Position numbers and translations under genes: made by a program
Shown here: piece by piece, positions 1 through 11,296 of the stretch
How the letters are laid out: every line of letters begins with the position of its first letter
Position numbering within the stretch: the stretch's first letter is position 1
The notes under the pieces: generated by a model
The model's input: the letters and a program-made list of their open reading frames with translations, nothing else
Told to the model about the DNA's origin: nothing
The model's database searches: none
Source: Isoetes taiwanensis
Lineage: Eukaryota; Streptophyta; Lycopodiopsida; Isoetales; Isoetaceae
Length of the DNA: 64,000 nt
NCBI GenBank assembly: GCA_021234155.1
Contig: JAJEKV010000016.1
Location: 18,284,698 to 18,348,697, forward strand
Direction of reading: 5' to 3'

Positions 1-764
1 TATTTTGGAGCATTTGACGAGCTAATGACCCCTTTACAACAATTGTTTATATCTCCAAGTTTCAAGAACCTCAAGGAGTCTCGTACAAAGGCAAGTAAAG
101 CATGCTTTAAGATTTCATTTGATGAGAACTTTTGGGGTGATGTTGCTCATATTCTAGTTCTTGTGAAGCCTATTATATTGATGCTTAGACTTGTAGATGG
201 GCCTTTTCCTTGCGTTGGCAAGGTTTTTGAGGGAATGCAATTTTTGATTGCGCATTTGAAAAATGCTGAGCGGGATGAATACATTTGTGATGAGTTGGTG
301 CAGTTTATTCGTGCTAGATGGACAGAATATCGTTCACCTATCCATGCTGCTGCTGCTTATGTCCTTGATCCTGAATTTCAAGGAAATGATCAAGAAAGTG
401 AAATGTTAGTATGTAAGGATGGAATAAAATGTTAGAAAAACTAGTTCCTGATGATGAGATAAGAAGAGTTCTTAGGTCGACATGGTCTAAATATCGAGTG
501 GGTGAAGGGATGTTTTCAACAAGGGATGCTAAGACTGATCGTTGTGTGAATTCCACATTGTGGTGGGAAGAGAATGGGGCAGAAAAAAAAGAATTGCAAG
601 CGGTCGCTATTAGAATTTTATCACAATCTTGTAGTTCATCATCCATGGAGAGGTTGTTTAGCACTATGGATGATATTGCAACCGAAAAGAGAAATCAATT
701 TCTTCTTCTGGCTTCTTTTCCTAAGGTTATGGGGATTTTTTATGCCGGAAAACATTCTTGATTA
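1..764 (+). pseudogene. hAT-family transposase, C-terminal part, broken
   Basis: The frame is already open at the left edge, so the N-terminal part lies outside the window. Residues from 1 to 435 read as the middle of a plant hAT transposase, with the family's usual stretch of acidic/aromatic residues followed by an AAAAYVLDPEFQ segment, which matches the 'HxLDP' region before the dimerisation domain. After about position 430 the homology continues in another frame (429-761), where ILSQSCSSSSMERLFST and EKRNQ form the signature of the hAT C-terminal dimerisation domain. The expected continuation after KRN is lost and the frame ends early, so there is at least one frameshift and a truncated 3' end. 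No terminal inverted repeat was found. The family call rests on recognised motifs; activity is very unlikely. Confidence 0.8.
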
Positions 765-2405
765 GCCAAAAATAAAAAGCCAAAAAAGGTGACCTTCATA
801 TGATTTTGGAATGGAAGATCTGAACGGCATGGAAGCCATGCGGAAGGCCTCAAGGATAATAGGAGTTTTTCCTCTAAATAATTCGGCTCTAGTTGGATGC
901 AGCTGAATTTTTGTGTAGTGTTTCCTTTGTAGCTCTTCATAGAACCTTGCATGTGGGCATTATCCTTCAGTTTGGAGCATTTTGGCTCTCGATTGATCAC
1001 TATTTCGCTGCTTCATCATTGTTTTCTATGCTTTTGGTACCTGCGTCAGAAGGATTTGAGGTAGCTTTATTTCAAATTGGGGATCAGCTAGGGTTTCTCT
1101 GCTGTTTGTTATTCATTCAGTTGAGTTTTTTTGCTTTCTTGCTATGTTTGATTCATCTATAACTATTGCAGTTAATCCAACAAAAGGTCACATTTACCTT
1201 CGTTGTCAACAAATAGATGGTAGAGTGTCCCGAGCAGTTAGCAAATGCCTAGCCTTCGTCCTATTTGTAGCTTGGCCTGTAGGTTTTTCACATCAGTGCT
1301 TCTGTGTGCATCTCCAGTCTGAAAATTTTCCTGAGCTTACTTCCCCTCCCACCCTCCCTCTCTTTTTCACTTTTCTGTTGATACAAAGACCAGTTGCTCC
1401 AGTTTATCATGTATCACCTTGGCAGTATGTGAGGAGTTTTTGCTCTATTGTATAGAGTTTTGTAGATTTGCAGATCCAGCCATTCAAATCTTTGCAGTTG
1501 CCACTTTTCTACTTTTAGGTAGGTAGAAGCCACTATAAAAGTGGTCTCATTTAGGAGGTGAAATTGCATGCTATCCCCAAGGTATTTTGATGTTTCTCCA
1601 TCTCTCTTTATCATTCTTAGGATTTAAAAACGCAGGAGAAGCTGCAATCTTCTTCCTTCTTTTGCGCACTTTGAATTTCTTTTCAATCTCTATGCAACTA
1701 ACTACTTGGCTCTCCAAACTTACTTTATCTGTATGTATATATATGGACTAGATTCCAAAGGCCTCGTCGATAATTGCTACTATCTGCTATCTTTACTTGC
1801 ACTTTCTGCATTTTCTCCTTGAATGGTATATCAAACAGATCCAGGAAATATGATATGTGGTGATTGCACATTACATCTGCTATGAACAAGCTCTTAGAAA
1901 TGTTGGATGCATATTACTTATGTCAAGAACATATTGCATCTTCCCTTCATCTAGAATGAAGGATTTCAAATAGAATACTAAGAAAGATTACAAGTTATCA
2001 AATGTTTCTTCTTTTCCTCTGCCTATTTGCATTGGCATGTACTCCAAAAAAGCATTTGGTCTGGGCCAGTAAGCTACTGCAAGTTACAACAACATGGGTA
2101 TGTGTGCAGAACAATTGATGTCCAAAGCCAATAAGTGGCGTAAAGAGATGGCCTTATTTTCTTGCTGGAGTACCAATGGGTGATATAAAGAGTTGGATTT
2201 AATTGCTTCTTAGCATTAAATTGTGCTCAATGCTATGTGGTTTAAGTATAATAATAGGAATAAATATTTGGTATAGAAGTATTTTGAAAATTATTCTGTC
2301 TAGGAATAGATGTCATTTACTTTGACCCTAATTTGTAAGCATATGTCTATAGTGATCTTTTGAGTTGGCCAAAGCTTTACTAATAGTATATATGGTACTT
2401 GATGC
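765..2405. other. Intergenic, no gene seen
   Basis: AT-rich sequence between the hAT remnant and the outer LTR retrotransposon. The short open frames on both strands here show no recognisable domain, and I see no repeat structure that I can define. Confidence 0.6.
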
Positions 2406-2410
2406 TTTTA

Positions 2411-3476
2411 TGTAACGAACCTAGTGGCCTTGTGGGCATGACGTTCGTAAGTTACCTGAAAGTGGCTTAATTTGTCTCAGTATAAGATGGATGGTGTAGA
2501 TCATCTAACCACCTTGTTGATATGCGTCCATGGGTTATGCTAGTAGTGGCATTTAAAACTATAGAAATACATTAGCAAAGGTTATATAAGCAGAAGGTGT
2601 TAGATTATTGAGTATTGGACTTGTAAAATATGATAAACATGCATTAGATTGCATGCATGTACATGCACATGCGCATGCACACATGTGACTGCATGCACAA
2701 CACTTGTCTAGTATGCATATGCATTGAGATTTACTCATTGTATATATAGTAGATGTGAATAAAGGAGATGGTGTCTTGGTTTGGTGAAGGATCTTATTTA
2801 TTGTTCTCCTCTACCTATTCTCTAGAGATTGTAGAACAATAGCAGAAGCTGGAGAAAACTTGCAGATGGGAAGGCGATGGGGAAATAGAAGCAAGGAAGG
2901 CAGACCCAGTCGATAGGAAGCAGAATCAATCCGAGAAACTGAGGTGGGGATTTGATGCGTGCTTGGGGATTTGATGAGTGCTTGGTTTGTTGTATTGCTT
3001 GGTGGTGCTTGTAGTAGAACTGGCGGCTACGGCGAATCCAATCGGCTATTTTTGGCTAGAATAGATCTTCAATTTGGTTCTATGTCACCACCCAGAGTCT
3101 TCCTTATGAACAATTTGGGATCCTAGAGTTTCTTTGTTAGAGTTATAATCTTGTAGATGGGATATTCCATGCAACCTTTATGAATAGGGGCCAGCTTGAT
3201 ACCGTACCATAGAAGGATATATCGCCAGTACTTTTGATAGAGTAATGGGTGGATTCTATGATGCTAGATGGATGGAGCATGAGTGTTGCATTTTATATTG
3301 CTAGGAATATGGTATGGCCTATCTAGTAGAGGTTCTAAGTGCTAGTCCATCTCATGAGTTTAGACCTCATGATGAAGTAGAATATGTGAATTGTCTCTAG
3401 GACGTTAGTGCAATTATGGTATTACATGGAAGTTATAGTTGTTTATATGCTAAGGGAGTTCATGTTCTTGCTTTGG
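2411..3476 (+). repeat. Outer element 5' LTR, first part
   Basis: This part matches 19178 to about 20234 closely and is cut at TTTGG by the chromovirus. It contains an alternating CATGCATG/CATGCACATG-rich stretch near 2640-2710 that is also present in the 3' copy. The two parts of the 5' LTR together, minus the 5 bp duplication, give about 1990 bp against 1985 bp for the 3' LTR. Confidence 0.9.
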
Positions 3477-5129
3477 TGTGACGTCCCCTACTCGTATACG
3501 GTGCACTCACCGTATACAAACAGGAGTTCATCCCCCATACCAGCTCCATGCCGATACAGGGCCCTCCACATAACACTGCAACCCTGACGGTTCCAGTGGG
3601 AAGAGTGAAGGGGTCATTTTACCCCGTCTCCCTCAGGGCCTACCTAGCTGCGGAAGCGTAAACATACATGTCAGTATATAACATAAGCACATATCTACCT
3701 CGAAGGGTGGTCCATCACATCTGCATAAACAAGGTGAGCACAATACATATGGGAAGTCCTACCCAAGGCTCAGACTCAAGGGAATGACCGATCACTGGTC
3801 TCCGTGAGTTCATTGCATGCAATTCATGACAATGGATTGGGGCATATGAACATGGCATAGGGTTGTCCACTCCATCCGCCCCTCCCGTGCACACTTTGCA
3901 GAGTAGGCTGAAAAGTGTCGGGACCTGATCAGTAGCTCACGGATGCATAGCCAAAGGGCTATTCCCGGGTTTCATCTCCCCAGCTCCGATGGGGCGGTGG
4001 GGATCACTCCCTCCCGAGATCTACATGCCGACTCAAGGTGACTAGAGGGCCCTTTGCCCGTGATTCGACTTGAACCCATTGGAAGGTGAACCCCACCCCA
4101 CGGGTGTCGAGCCCATGCCTTGCCCACTCGACTGGCAAGCCATTAGACCGATCACAATGATCCCGGTAGCACTAACACACCATAGGGATCGCTCAAGAGT
4201 CGAGAACACGAACCTCCTTCTAAGCCCGGTCCGGCCCCTTCACCCACAACCCGTGTGGTTCTTGTGCACTGTCGAATCTATAGTGTGCTAGAGAGGCTAC
4301 CCTAGGAGCATCTACTACCAAGCTTTAGGTCTCTACCCCCTTCCCAATACAAGGAGTTCATAGAGATACATCATCCATATACATCCACGGAAGAACTAAA
4401 GAACTATACCTAATGCATCATAGAGTTAGGTTCTTTAGTTAGAGGTGGTATCTAGAGATCTAGAAGGTTGCTATGGGCAATTTAATAGGCTAAACCCTAC
4501 TGATTCTATGGACCGATATAGGGTTTAGACTATCTAATTGGCCAAATACCGATCCTGAGTGGCTCCTCCTGACCTGAGCTCTCACCATCCTCACGAAACG
4601 TCAATCAAGGGAAACTAATGGTGCAATTCTCTCTCAGTAGAAGTTCGAAGGCGGTTTTGGTACGCTGAGGCAGCAAAAAAGAGTTCCAAAACCCTAGAAA
4701 TGAAAATTGGGCCAGTTAGGGTTTCCCTCCCTTAATAGACAAGGGGTTGGCTAGGGTTTCCAATTATCCCCTTTAGGCATGTGGGATAATTGGGAATGGC
4801 CCCACTTGCCTTTAATGGCTAGGTGGCAAAATGTGCTCACATGGAAATGTGTGCCCACATTAATGTGTACATTGGAAGATGTGCACATTAATTGCACCTA
4901 TGGGTGTGGCCCACTTGGCATCAAGTGTCCACATGGAAATGTGTGCCCACATTAATGTGTACATTGGAAGATGTGCACATTAGTAGTTGCCCATATTTCT
5001 CGGCAAGTTGCCCCCTAGGGCTATCCACCTGGCTACACGTTAGCGTACACGTCAGTCGGAGTGGTGTGTACGCGTGACGAGGCAGTATGGTATACGTCCT
5101 GGGACCGTATACTATCCTGGAACGTCACA
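3477..5129 (-). repeat. Chromovirus LTR (3' LTR in element sense)
   Basis: This is a direct repeat of 15339-17000. It starts TGTGACGT and ends ACGTCACA. It holds an internal tandem repeat of period 92 bp (4838 to about 4985) made of short CACATGG/GTGTGCCCACATTAATG-like pieces, which is also present in the other LTR. Most mismatches to the partner LTR are short compensating indels in C/G-rich words in the first kilobase; the last ~850 bp are nearly identical. Confidence 0.93.
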
Positions 5130-5142
5130 TTCTCCCCACCTT
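5130..5142 (-). promoter_or_regulatory. Polypurine tract of the chromovirus
   Basis: On the minus strand this reads AAGGTGGGGAGAA, directly abutting the TGTGACG start of the 3' LTR. Position and composition are those expected of the plus-strand DNA primer of a Ty3/gypsy element. Confidence 0.8.
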
Positions 5143-5992
5143 GAAATGATGCTGTCCGCAGCATCGTGAGTCTCCCCACCTTGGGATCAACCTAACCTGC
5201 AATCAACCTGATACATACTATAAGCTACTATAATACTTACACATTTATTAAGATTACCTTAAGGTAATATTTTTAGGACATTATCACGTCATTATGAAAT
5301 AACTTATCAATTCATAACATCATTGAAACAGGTCACTCGAGAATTCACTTAACATGACAATTAAGTTTATCAAAATTAAAATTAACGTCCGAGGTGTTCT
5401 TCATTCCTTGCAACACATTCCAACAAAATTTGTGTTGCAAGTCTTCGTAGCTCGACCTCCTTGCCCTCCTGGGCTTCTATTGGCTGCATGGGTCAACACT
5501 ACGTTAGTACCATTTTAATTATTAATAAAATTTTGGTTATATGGTGACCACCCCACCTATCTACATGGATGCATGGCTAATCTCCTGCCAGGAAGAGGGT
5601 GAATCTTCCATTATGGTCGTGGAGACAAATACTTATATGCCTATATGCCGCCATGCCTACACCCTAGTTGCCCAAATGTGAAGGATAGGTCCTTCCCCAT
5701 ATATGGGGCGAAGGCAAGGATTCCTCCCATCAAAGCATATATGGGGCTAGAGGTGCTTTTCCTACCAAAGGCATTCCTTCATGACCTCCTTTCTCTCGAG
5801 GGTCGCCTACTTCAGACGTAAGTAGACTTTCTAATCTACCTTCCACTCGCCCAAACGGAACGCGGTCATGCCTACATTGACATTACACCACGCCCTAGAG
5901 ATCACCGTGGTGGTCTCATCATCGGTCACAACGCATGCGACCCATACCTAGCATAGGTTGTATGCGTAGATTAATCTTAACTATACATAGAA
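5143..5992 (-). other. Chromovirus 3' untranslated interior
   Basis: About 850 bp between the end of the chromodomain frame and the polypurine tract. No open frame with recognisable similarity was found. Part of it is AT-rich (5200-5550), unlike the GC-rich coding part of the element. Confidence 0.6.
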
Positions 5993-6532
5993 TTAATCTA
6001 CACAAATCGACATGCCTGAGCCGATTTCTTCGGAGATGACCTTGCCGTCCCATTGCTCCATGAACTGTGGGTACTGCTTTACTAAATCTTTCTTAAGTAC
6101 CCATGTCGCGTCTTCCACTGGCAAGTGTTTCCACTTGACCAAATATTGGAGAAACTCAGATCTCCTCGTTTTCTTGAAAGCTTTATCAAGAATCAATTCT
6201 GGAACTATCTCCAACTCCTCCCCCGTCATTTCCAACAACGTTGGAGTGTCCAAGACTTCGTCTGGATTTGGAGTATGCTTCTTCAACAAACTCACGTGGA
6301 AAACCTTATGAATCTTTAGGTGTGCTGGCAAGTCTAGTTTGTAGGCTTGATTGCCTACTCTCTCGACTATTCTCGAAAGGTCCAAAATTTCACCTTGGAG
6401 CAAGCTTCTTACAATTTCCGATCCCGAAGCCACCGCTTTCTTCACTTTGATCTTGAGCCAAACATCATCTCCAACTTTGAACTCTCTTACTGTTCGATGC
6501 TTGTCGGCATGCTTTTCGACTTCTTCTTGCTG
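5993..6532 (-). pseudogene. Chromovirus integrase C-terminus and chromodomain
   Basis: The 150-residue frame ending at 5993 begins in the integrase C-terminal region (NQAYKLDLPAHLKIHKVFH, then VSLLKKH) that follows the catalytic core of Ty3/gypsy integrases. Residues ~80-135 form a chromodomain: a PELIL strand, YLVKWK, ATWV and the final QYPQF helix. In chromoviruses this module binds modified histone tails and steers integration. The frame continues rightward to about 6532 with a shift. A stop follows the chromodomain, so the polyprotein terminus is intact here. Confidence 0.9.
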
Positions 6533-7559
6533 CTAGCAAATACCCTCGAACTTCTTCCATGAGTCGCCGTGATGTCCGGCCAACATCCGCCTGCTTGAAA
6601 CCTCTACTTTTGACACCCGGATTGTGCCAAGTATCCGAGTCGCACCGATAGTCGAATTGATCATAAACGGCGACATTTGGGATGATTCCCGCTTGGTGCT
6701 ATTGTAGGCAAACTCCACCAAGTGAATAAATTCTTCCCACATACCTTGCTTATTCCGCATATAGTTTCAGTAGCATGTCTTCTAAAATCCTCGTTGGTCC
6801 GCTCCGCTTGGCCATCCGTCTGAGGATGATATGCCGTGCTCATGGATAGCTTCGTCTGAATGGTCGCAAAGAGGTCTTGCCAAAAGGCCATGAACTTCGA
6901 TCCCCTCGCTCGAGATAATCTCCCTTGGCATGCCATGAAGCCCGAAGATCTCTTTGGTGAAGAGCTTTGTTTGTATCCATAGTCAGTATCGTGGTTACGC
7001 AAGGCACAAAATGTGCCATTTTCGACAACTTGTCGACCACTACCATCAAGGCATCCTTCCCTCTTACCGCTTCTTGGGAGGCCTATTATAAAATCCATGC
7101 CGACACTTCCCCACTTAGCGTTTGGCACCGCTAATGGCTCTAATGCTCCCCGAATTCGGAGTTGTTCCGCCTTTGTCTCACGACATAGTCGGGCATTCCT
7201 TGATGTAGCGAGCTACTTGCTTCTTCATTCCCGGCCAATAATAGGCTGCTGCGCTTTGAAATATGTTTTCATGAATCGCATGGCCAGCTATTGGGTCAAG
7301 TCAGCGGTGTCGTGGAGGATCAATTTCCTTACACCTGATGATTCGGGTACGCACAACTTGTTCTTATGGTATAACAGGTTGCCTTCCTTTTTATAATGTT
7401 TAAAGACTTCCCGCTCTTTATCTGTTCTAGCCTCCCTAGAGAGGCTTACCCATACTTCCTTGAAATCCACATCTGTTGGCAAGGATTCTTCGATCTTCTT
7501 ACCAAAGTCGCTGGAGAGCGTCGAAATTGCATTGCAATGCACTCTAGTTGTCAGGGGAT
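6533..7559 (-). pseudogene. Chromovirus integrase, frameshifted
   Basis: Pieces in different frames read in order as a Ty3/gypsy integrase. The N-terminal linker region lies at 7288-7542 (KEGNLLYHKNKLCVPESS). The core is at 6661-7128, with MDFIIGLPRSGK carrying the first catalytic Asp, VVVDKLSKMAHFVP, and YHPQTDGQAERTNE carrying the catalytic Glu. The rest of the core continues at 6533-6760 (FIHLVEFAYNS). The reading frame changes at least three times. The role in the family is insertion of the cDNA into host chromatin. Confidence 0.88.
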
Positions 7560-7881
7560 GGGTGAAAGCATGCTAGGGTGTACCATTTAAAGTACTTTTT
7601 AGGGAGTGCGAAACTACCCAGAAAAGTACCCAGCACTGGGTACTGGGAACTTGCATAAATGCCACAATAAACAATAAGTTTGAGAGTTAATTCATTTATT
7701 TTAGTCTCTAATAGTATTGTTATTCTCTAATACTATAGATTGACATGTTATTGACCTTCAATTCAAAAATTGTCAATTGATTTTAATGGAAAGAGAAACC
7801 AGAAAGTACCAGTTTTAAAAGTACCCAGTGTAGGTAACTTTGAGGGTTCCAAAAGTGGTACACCGTAGCATGCTTTTACCC
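7560..7881. mobile_element. 322 bp MITE inside pol
   Basis: An AT-rich insert interrupts GC-rich pol between RNase H and integrase. Its ends are inverted repeats of about 26 bp: GGGTGAAAGCATGCTAGGG and GGGTAAAAGCATGCTACGG, each continuing TGTACCA. The flanking 4 bp GGAT occur on both sides (7556-7559 and 7882-7885). Removing the insert plus one GGAT rejoins the frame as ...ALSRHP-LTTRV..., in phase on both sides, which independently supports these boundaries. It has no coding capacity. A 4 bp duplication fits few superfamilies (Sola-like is one option); the superfamily is not assigned. Confidence 0.85.
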
Positions 7882-8380
7882 GGATGCCTTGAAAGCGCAT
7901 CCGCTACCACATTGAGCTTCCCTGGCTTGTAGACTATATCAAAGTCATACTCTTCAAGGAACTCCATCCACCTTCTCTGCCTCAGGTTGAGGTGTGGTTG
8001 CGTGAATACATACTGGAGGCTCTGATGGTCTGTATCCAACTGGAACTTCCTTCCCAAAAGATAGTGCCTCCAAATTCTTAATGCCCTGACAACCGCAAGC
8101 AATTCTCGATCGGGTGGGTACCATGCGTTTAAAGGCCGTTTCATCTTCCCGGAATCATACGCTACCACACGCTCTTCTTGCATGAGTATCGCACATGTAG
8201 CTATCTTTACTTTCGCGTGCGTCGCTACAAGCTTGTCTTTCTCCGGTCCGTGGTTAAGATCAGGCGGTTGTTAAAGCTTCCTTCAACAATTCAAACCCCG
8301 CTTTGGGCTTTCTTGTGCCAATGCTCTGCCCAATCTTTTCACTTTTTGCGCCCTCGTCAAGTCTGTTAATCGGGGCTATC
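7882..8380 (-). pseudogene. Chromovirus RNase H domain
   Basis: The frame 7815-8183 holds the RT-linked RNase H of Ty3/gypsy elements: VVAYDSGKMKRPLNAW, then ELLAVVRALRIWRHYLLG, the TDHQSL motif with a catalytic Asp, QRRWMEFL, and VVADALSRHP, the hallmark C-terminal end. The MITE begins immediately after RHP. Upstream (8184-8380) the tether to RT is out of frame. The enzyme degrades the RNA strand of the RNA/DNA hybrid. Confidence 0.9.
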
Positions 8381-9230
8381 TTAGCAAAGTTCTTCACTAA
8401 CTTCTGTGAGTACTACCGCTAGGTAGAAAAACTTCTCGACTTCATGCACATTCTTCTGCCCGCCACCGAATGACGCTTCAATCTTGGCGGGGATCCGTCG
8501 AGATTCCTTCACGAGATCACATGACCCGGGTATTCCACCTTCTCTCGCTGCGGCGTGACACTTCGACAACTTGGCGCATAACCGGTGCCTCTTCAACTTC
8601 TCTAGCACTCTCCTTAAGTGTTGTACGTGCTCTTCAAGGGATCTGCTATACACCAAAATGTCATCAAAGAATACAATCACAAAGGTGTCTAAAACTCCCC
8701 AAGATGTCGTTCATGAGCCTCATGAACGCCGCGGGGCATTCGATAAGCCAAAAGGCATCACCGTGAACTCATAATGCCCATACCGCGCTACGGGCGGTCT
8801 TATGGATATCTTCTTCCTTTATCCCGATCGATGATAACCGACCTTAAGTCAATTTTGGAGAAGACCTTTGTACCTTGGAGTTGATCCATCAAGTCATCCG
8901 ATCCGGGAGCGATACTTGTTCTTAATGGTGTGCTTGTTCAATCCGCCTATAGTCTATACACATCCTTAAACCGCCATCCTTCTTCTTTACAAAGAGAATG
9001 GGCGCTCCTAATGGCGAGACACTAGGTCTAATGAAGCCTAGGTCGAAAGCAACTCCCAATTGCTTCTTCAGTCCGTCAAACTCCTCGCGTCGCCATTCTC
9101 ATGGGAGCCTTTACTTGTCGGCTTTGCTCCCCGGTTCGAGTGCTATCTCACACACTCGACTCTATAAGGAGGAAGTCGCTTGATCTCATCCGGAAAGAGA
9201 TCATGGAATTCGTGATCACCGAAGCTATTT
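8381..9230 (-). pseudogene. Chromovirus reverse transcriptase
   Basis: Read on the minus strand, about 8939-9089 gives [19 protein letters not shown] and LRMCIDYR, the finger motifs of Ty3/gypsy RT. Around 8720-8830 come RYGHYEFTVMPFGLSNAP, and at 8380-8680 VFFDDILVYS, whose Asp pair (8660-8665) is the polymerase active site, followed by HLRRVLEKL and the KLSKC thumb. Frames change several times between these blocks. All key motifs are present, so the copy looks recently decayed or misread rather than ancient. Confidence 0.92.
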
Positions 9231-9349
9231 GCTTCGCAGCCTTTGCCGAGCACCCTGCCTTCTTTGCTTTCCTCGATTACGGCTCATCAATCTCAAGCTT
9301 GAAGATGTATGCTACTTGCTCGCTCGATGCACTTGAACAGCCCGCTTAG

Positions 9350-9778
9350 AAGACATGCAATCGCATGATGGGAATAACTTCTTTACCTGCGGATCTCGAT
9401 GATCTTGCCGCTTCTGTTTGGAAGGTCACCTTCCGCTTTCCACAATCGATGATGGCCCCGCTGGTCCAAGATACTCCATTCCTATGATCAAGTCAGATTT
9501 GCCAATGCCCATTACTTCTGCCCCCATCCGGATATTAATCCCCTCGCAAGTCGATGTCGGTTAATTCTCTTGCCTCGTCGCCCGGCTTTTATCCCCCTAA
9601 TTTGCCGAGACAACGGGTCTTGGCTTTGACTTTAGTGGTTTCAACTTCAACATTTGAACCATTATGGGGATGCAAAGTTATGGCTACTTCCCGAAGTCTA
9701 TCAAGACTATGAAGGACTTGGCCTTGGCCTTCCCCATCGTGGAAATTACTTTATACCGGCTCTCTTTGCTTCAGATAT
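9350..9778 (-). pseudogene. Chromovirus aspartic protease region
   Basis: A minus-strand stretch at about 9690-9715 reads FIVLIDFG, matching the retropepsin active site where LIDSG is normal; the Ser position is changed in this copy. Near 9475-9510 the sequence SDLIIGMEYL matches the second conserved block of plant Ty3 proteases (usually DVILGMDWL). Frames do not join. The protease would process the polyprotein. Confidence 0.72.
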
Positions 9779-10980
9779 CTATTGCGGCAAAGATATAACA
9801 CTCACCCCCTCAATGTAGTCGCGGGCTTCCTCATGAGCCGCCGTCGTCGGTGTCCTGTCCCAATCCCCAACTCGCTTAGCCAAGCACTCATGACGTAGGG
9901 GCGCTTCACGTCCTATGGCTCCTCGGCCGAAGCACCTGAAGCAAAGCCGCTTTTCTATGCACTCCGCTCTTTTCCTTGGGCATAGCCCGCAAAAGGATCG
10001 CATTTGCTGAGTAGTTTGACCCCTCCTGCTTGTCCTTGAAGGACACCTGCTTCTTCTCTGCTGTTTCCCACAGTTTGCCACCATATGGGGCCCTAGTTTG
10101 GACTGGGGTCTGCCCTAGGGCTATAGCTTCTGCCGCCTTTGCCTTTATCCCGGAAATACCGGCCGCGCCCGGGCTATTCCGAGGTCCCCCATTCCTTGCA
10201 AGCTTATAGCCTTGGACTCGCGGCTTCGATCTTTGTCTTAGGGTTTATTGCCCTCACAAGCTTCTTGATCTCCTCATTTAGCCCCTCAATATAGCTTTCT
10301 ACCGCGATGCTTCTCACCCAACTTTGCACATACTGACCTCGGCCTCATGAATTCTCCGTATATTTCGGGTGATTTGTTTCCCCTTTGGAGCCTATAGAAC
10401 CTATTTGCATCATCTTTGGACTTATGCTCTCTTGGGGCGTAGTGGCGCTTGAAGGCTTTAGCAAACTTCTTGAACCTGCAAGCATCCCCTCGCTCAAGCC
10501 ATGGGCCTTTATGCACCCCTTCCACCATATGCGTCTTTGCCCCTTCAGTTGGCTGTTGCCACTGCCTTTGTCTTTATCCTTCATGCCATAAGCATTGCCG
10601 CACTCCGCCATCTCGTCCAGCCATGCCTCTGCTTCTAATCGACCTGTTCTCCCCCCGAAACTGTTCGATTCAGGGCCTTCCATACATTGCCCGTCTTAAA
10701 TCTACCTTCTTTCGGTAGTCGAGGCCCCGGTGTCCCTTTGTCTTGCATCTGCGTGTTCCTTTGCCTTGCATCCGCGCTCGTCCTGGGCCCGTTCTTCGCC
10801 TTCCTCGGTCGGAGTTTGAATCGAGCTTGAGTCGGAAGATTCCGGCTGGAGGATCTCCTTCTCTTGCTCCTCTTCTTGTCCCTTCTGCTCTTCCTCCGAA
10901 AGCCGATGCTTTGCGACAGAATCGAGCATTGCCCACCAACCCGCTCACCGCCAGGCTAATGTGAGCCTTTATCTGCCAAG
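9779..10980 (-). pseudogene. Chromovirus gag, frameshifted
   Basis: Successive minus-strand frames give a Glu-rich N-terminal part (10702-10929, EEEQKGQEEEQEKE), a capsid part with AWLDEMAE and FAKAFKRHYAP followed by RFYRLQRGNKSPEIYGEF (10286-10683), which matches the retrotransposon gag capsid core, and a basic, Cys-rich end (9779-10084) with CFRCFGRG and a later His/Cys pair resembling a CCHC zinc knuckle. This is the coat protein. The exact start is unclear because of frameshifts. Confidence 0.82.
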
Positions 10981-11099
10981 GTCCGCCCTCATCTGATATC
11001 TCCTCCTCCTGGGGGTCATGGGTTCCATTTCTTCAAATAGGTTCCTTTTTGGGGGTGGTCCAAGGGGGTCTACTCTTCCCTAAGGCGTTGTCGTTCCCC

Positions 11100-11296
11100 T
11101 GAGCCTAGGCCTCTAACTGCATACACAAGTAATTCATGGCTATATGGTTAGTTTTCCTTGTTCTCTTGCATTGTTTATGGTTTGTTGGCATAATTGTGGA
11201 ACAAAAATATATCAACAAAACATTTAAAATGCAAAAGAAATTATATTTATATTATATAATATTTCAGTACAAAAGTTTCCGCGATCAAGAGTCTAA
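11100..11296 (-). other. AT-rich segment between ORF2 and gag
   Basis: About 200 bp of strongly AT-rich DNA separates the ORF2 stop (11297) from gag inside an otherwise GC-rich interior. In element sense it ends with TTGTGTATGCAG, a good plant 3' splice-site sequence, just before GC-rich sequence resumes at about 11120. It could be the 3' untranslated end of an ORF2 transcript, an intron, or both. Confidence 0.5.

Noticed and set aside
4892-5077. 61-residue frame repeated at 16763-16948
   Set aside because: It lies in the LTR tandem repeat and is duplicated only because both LTRs carry it; no domain and no start context.
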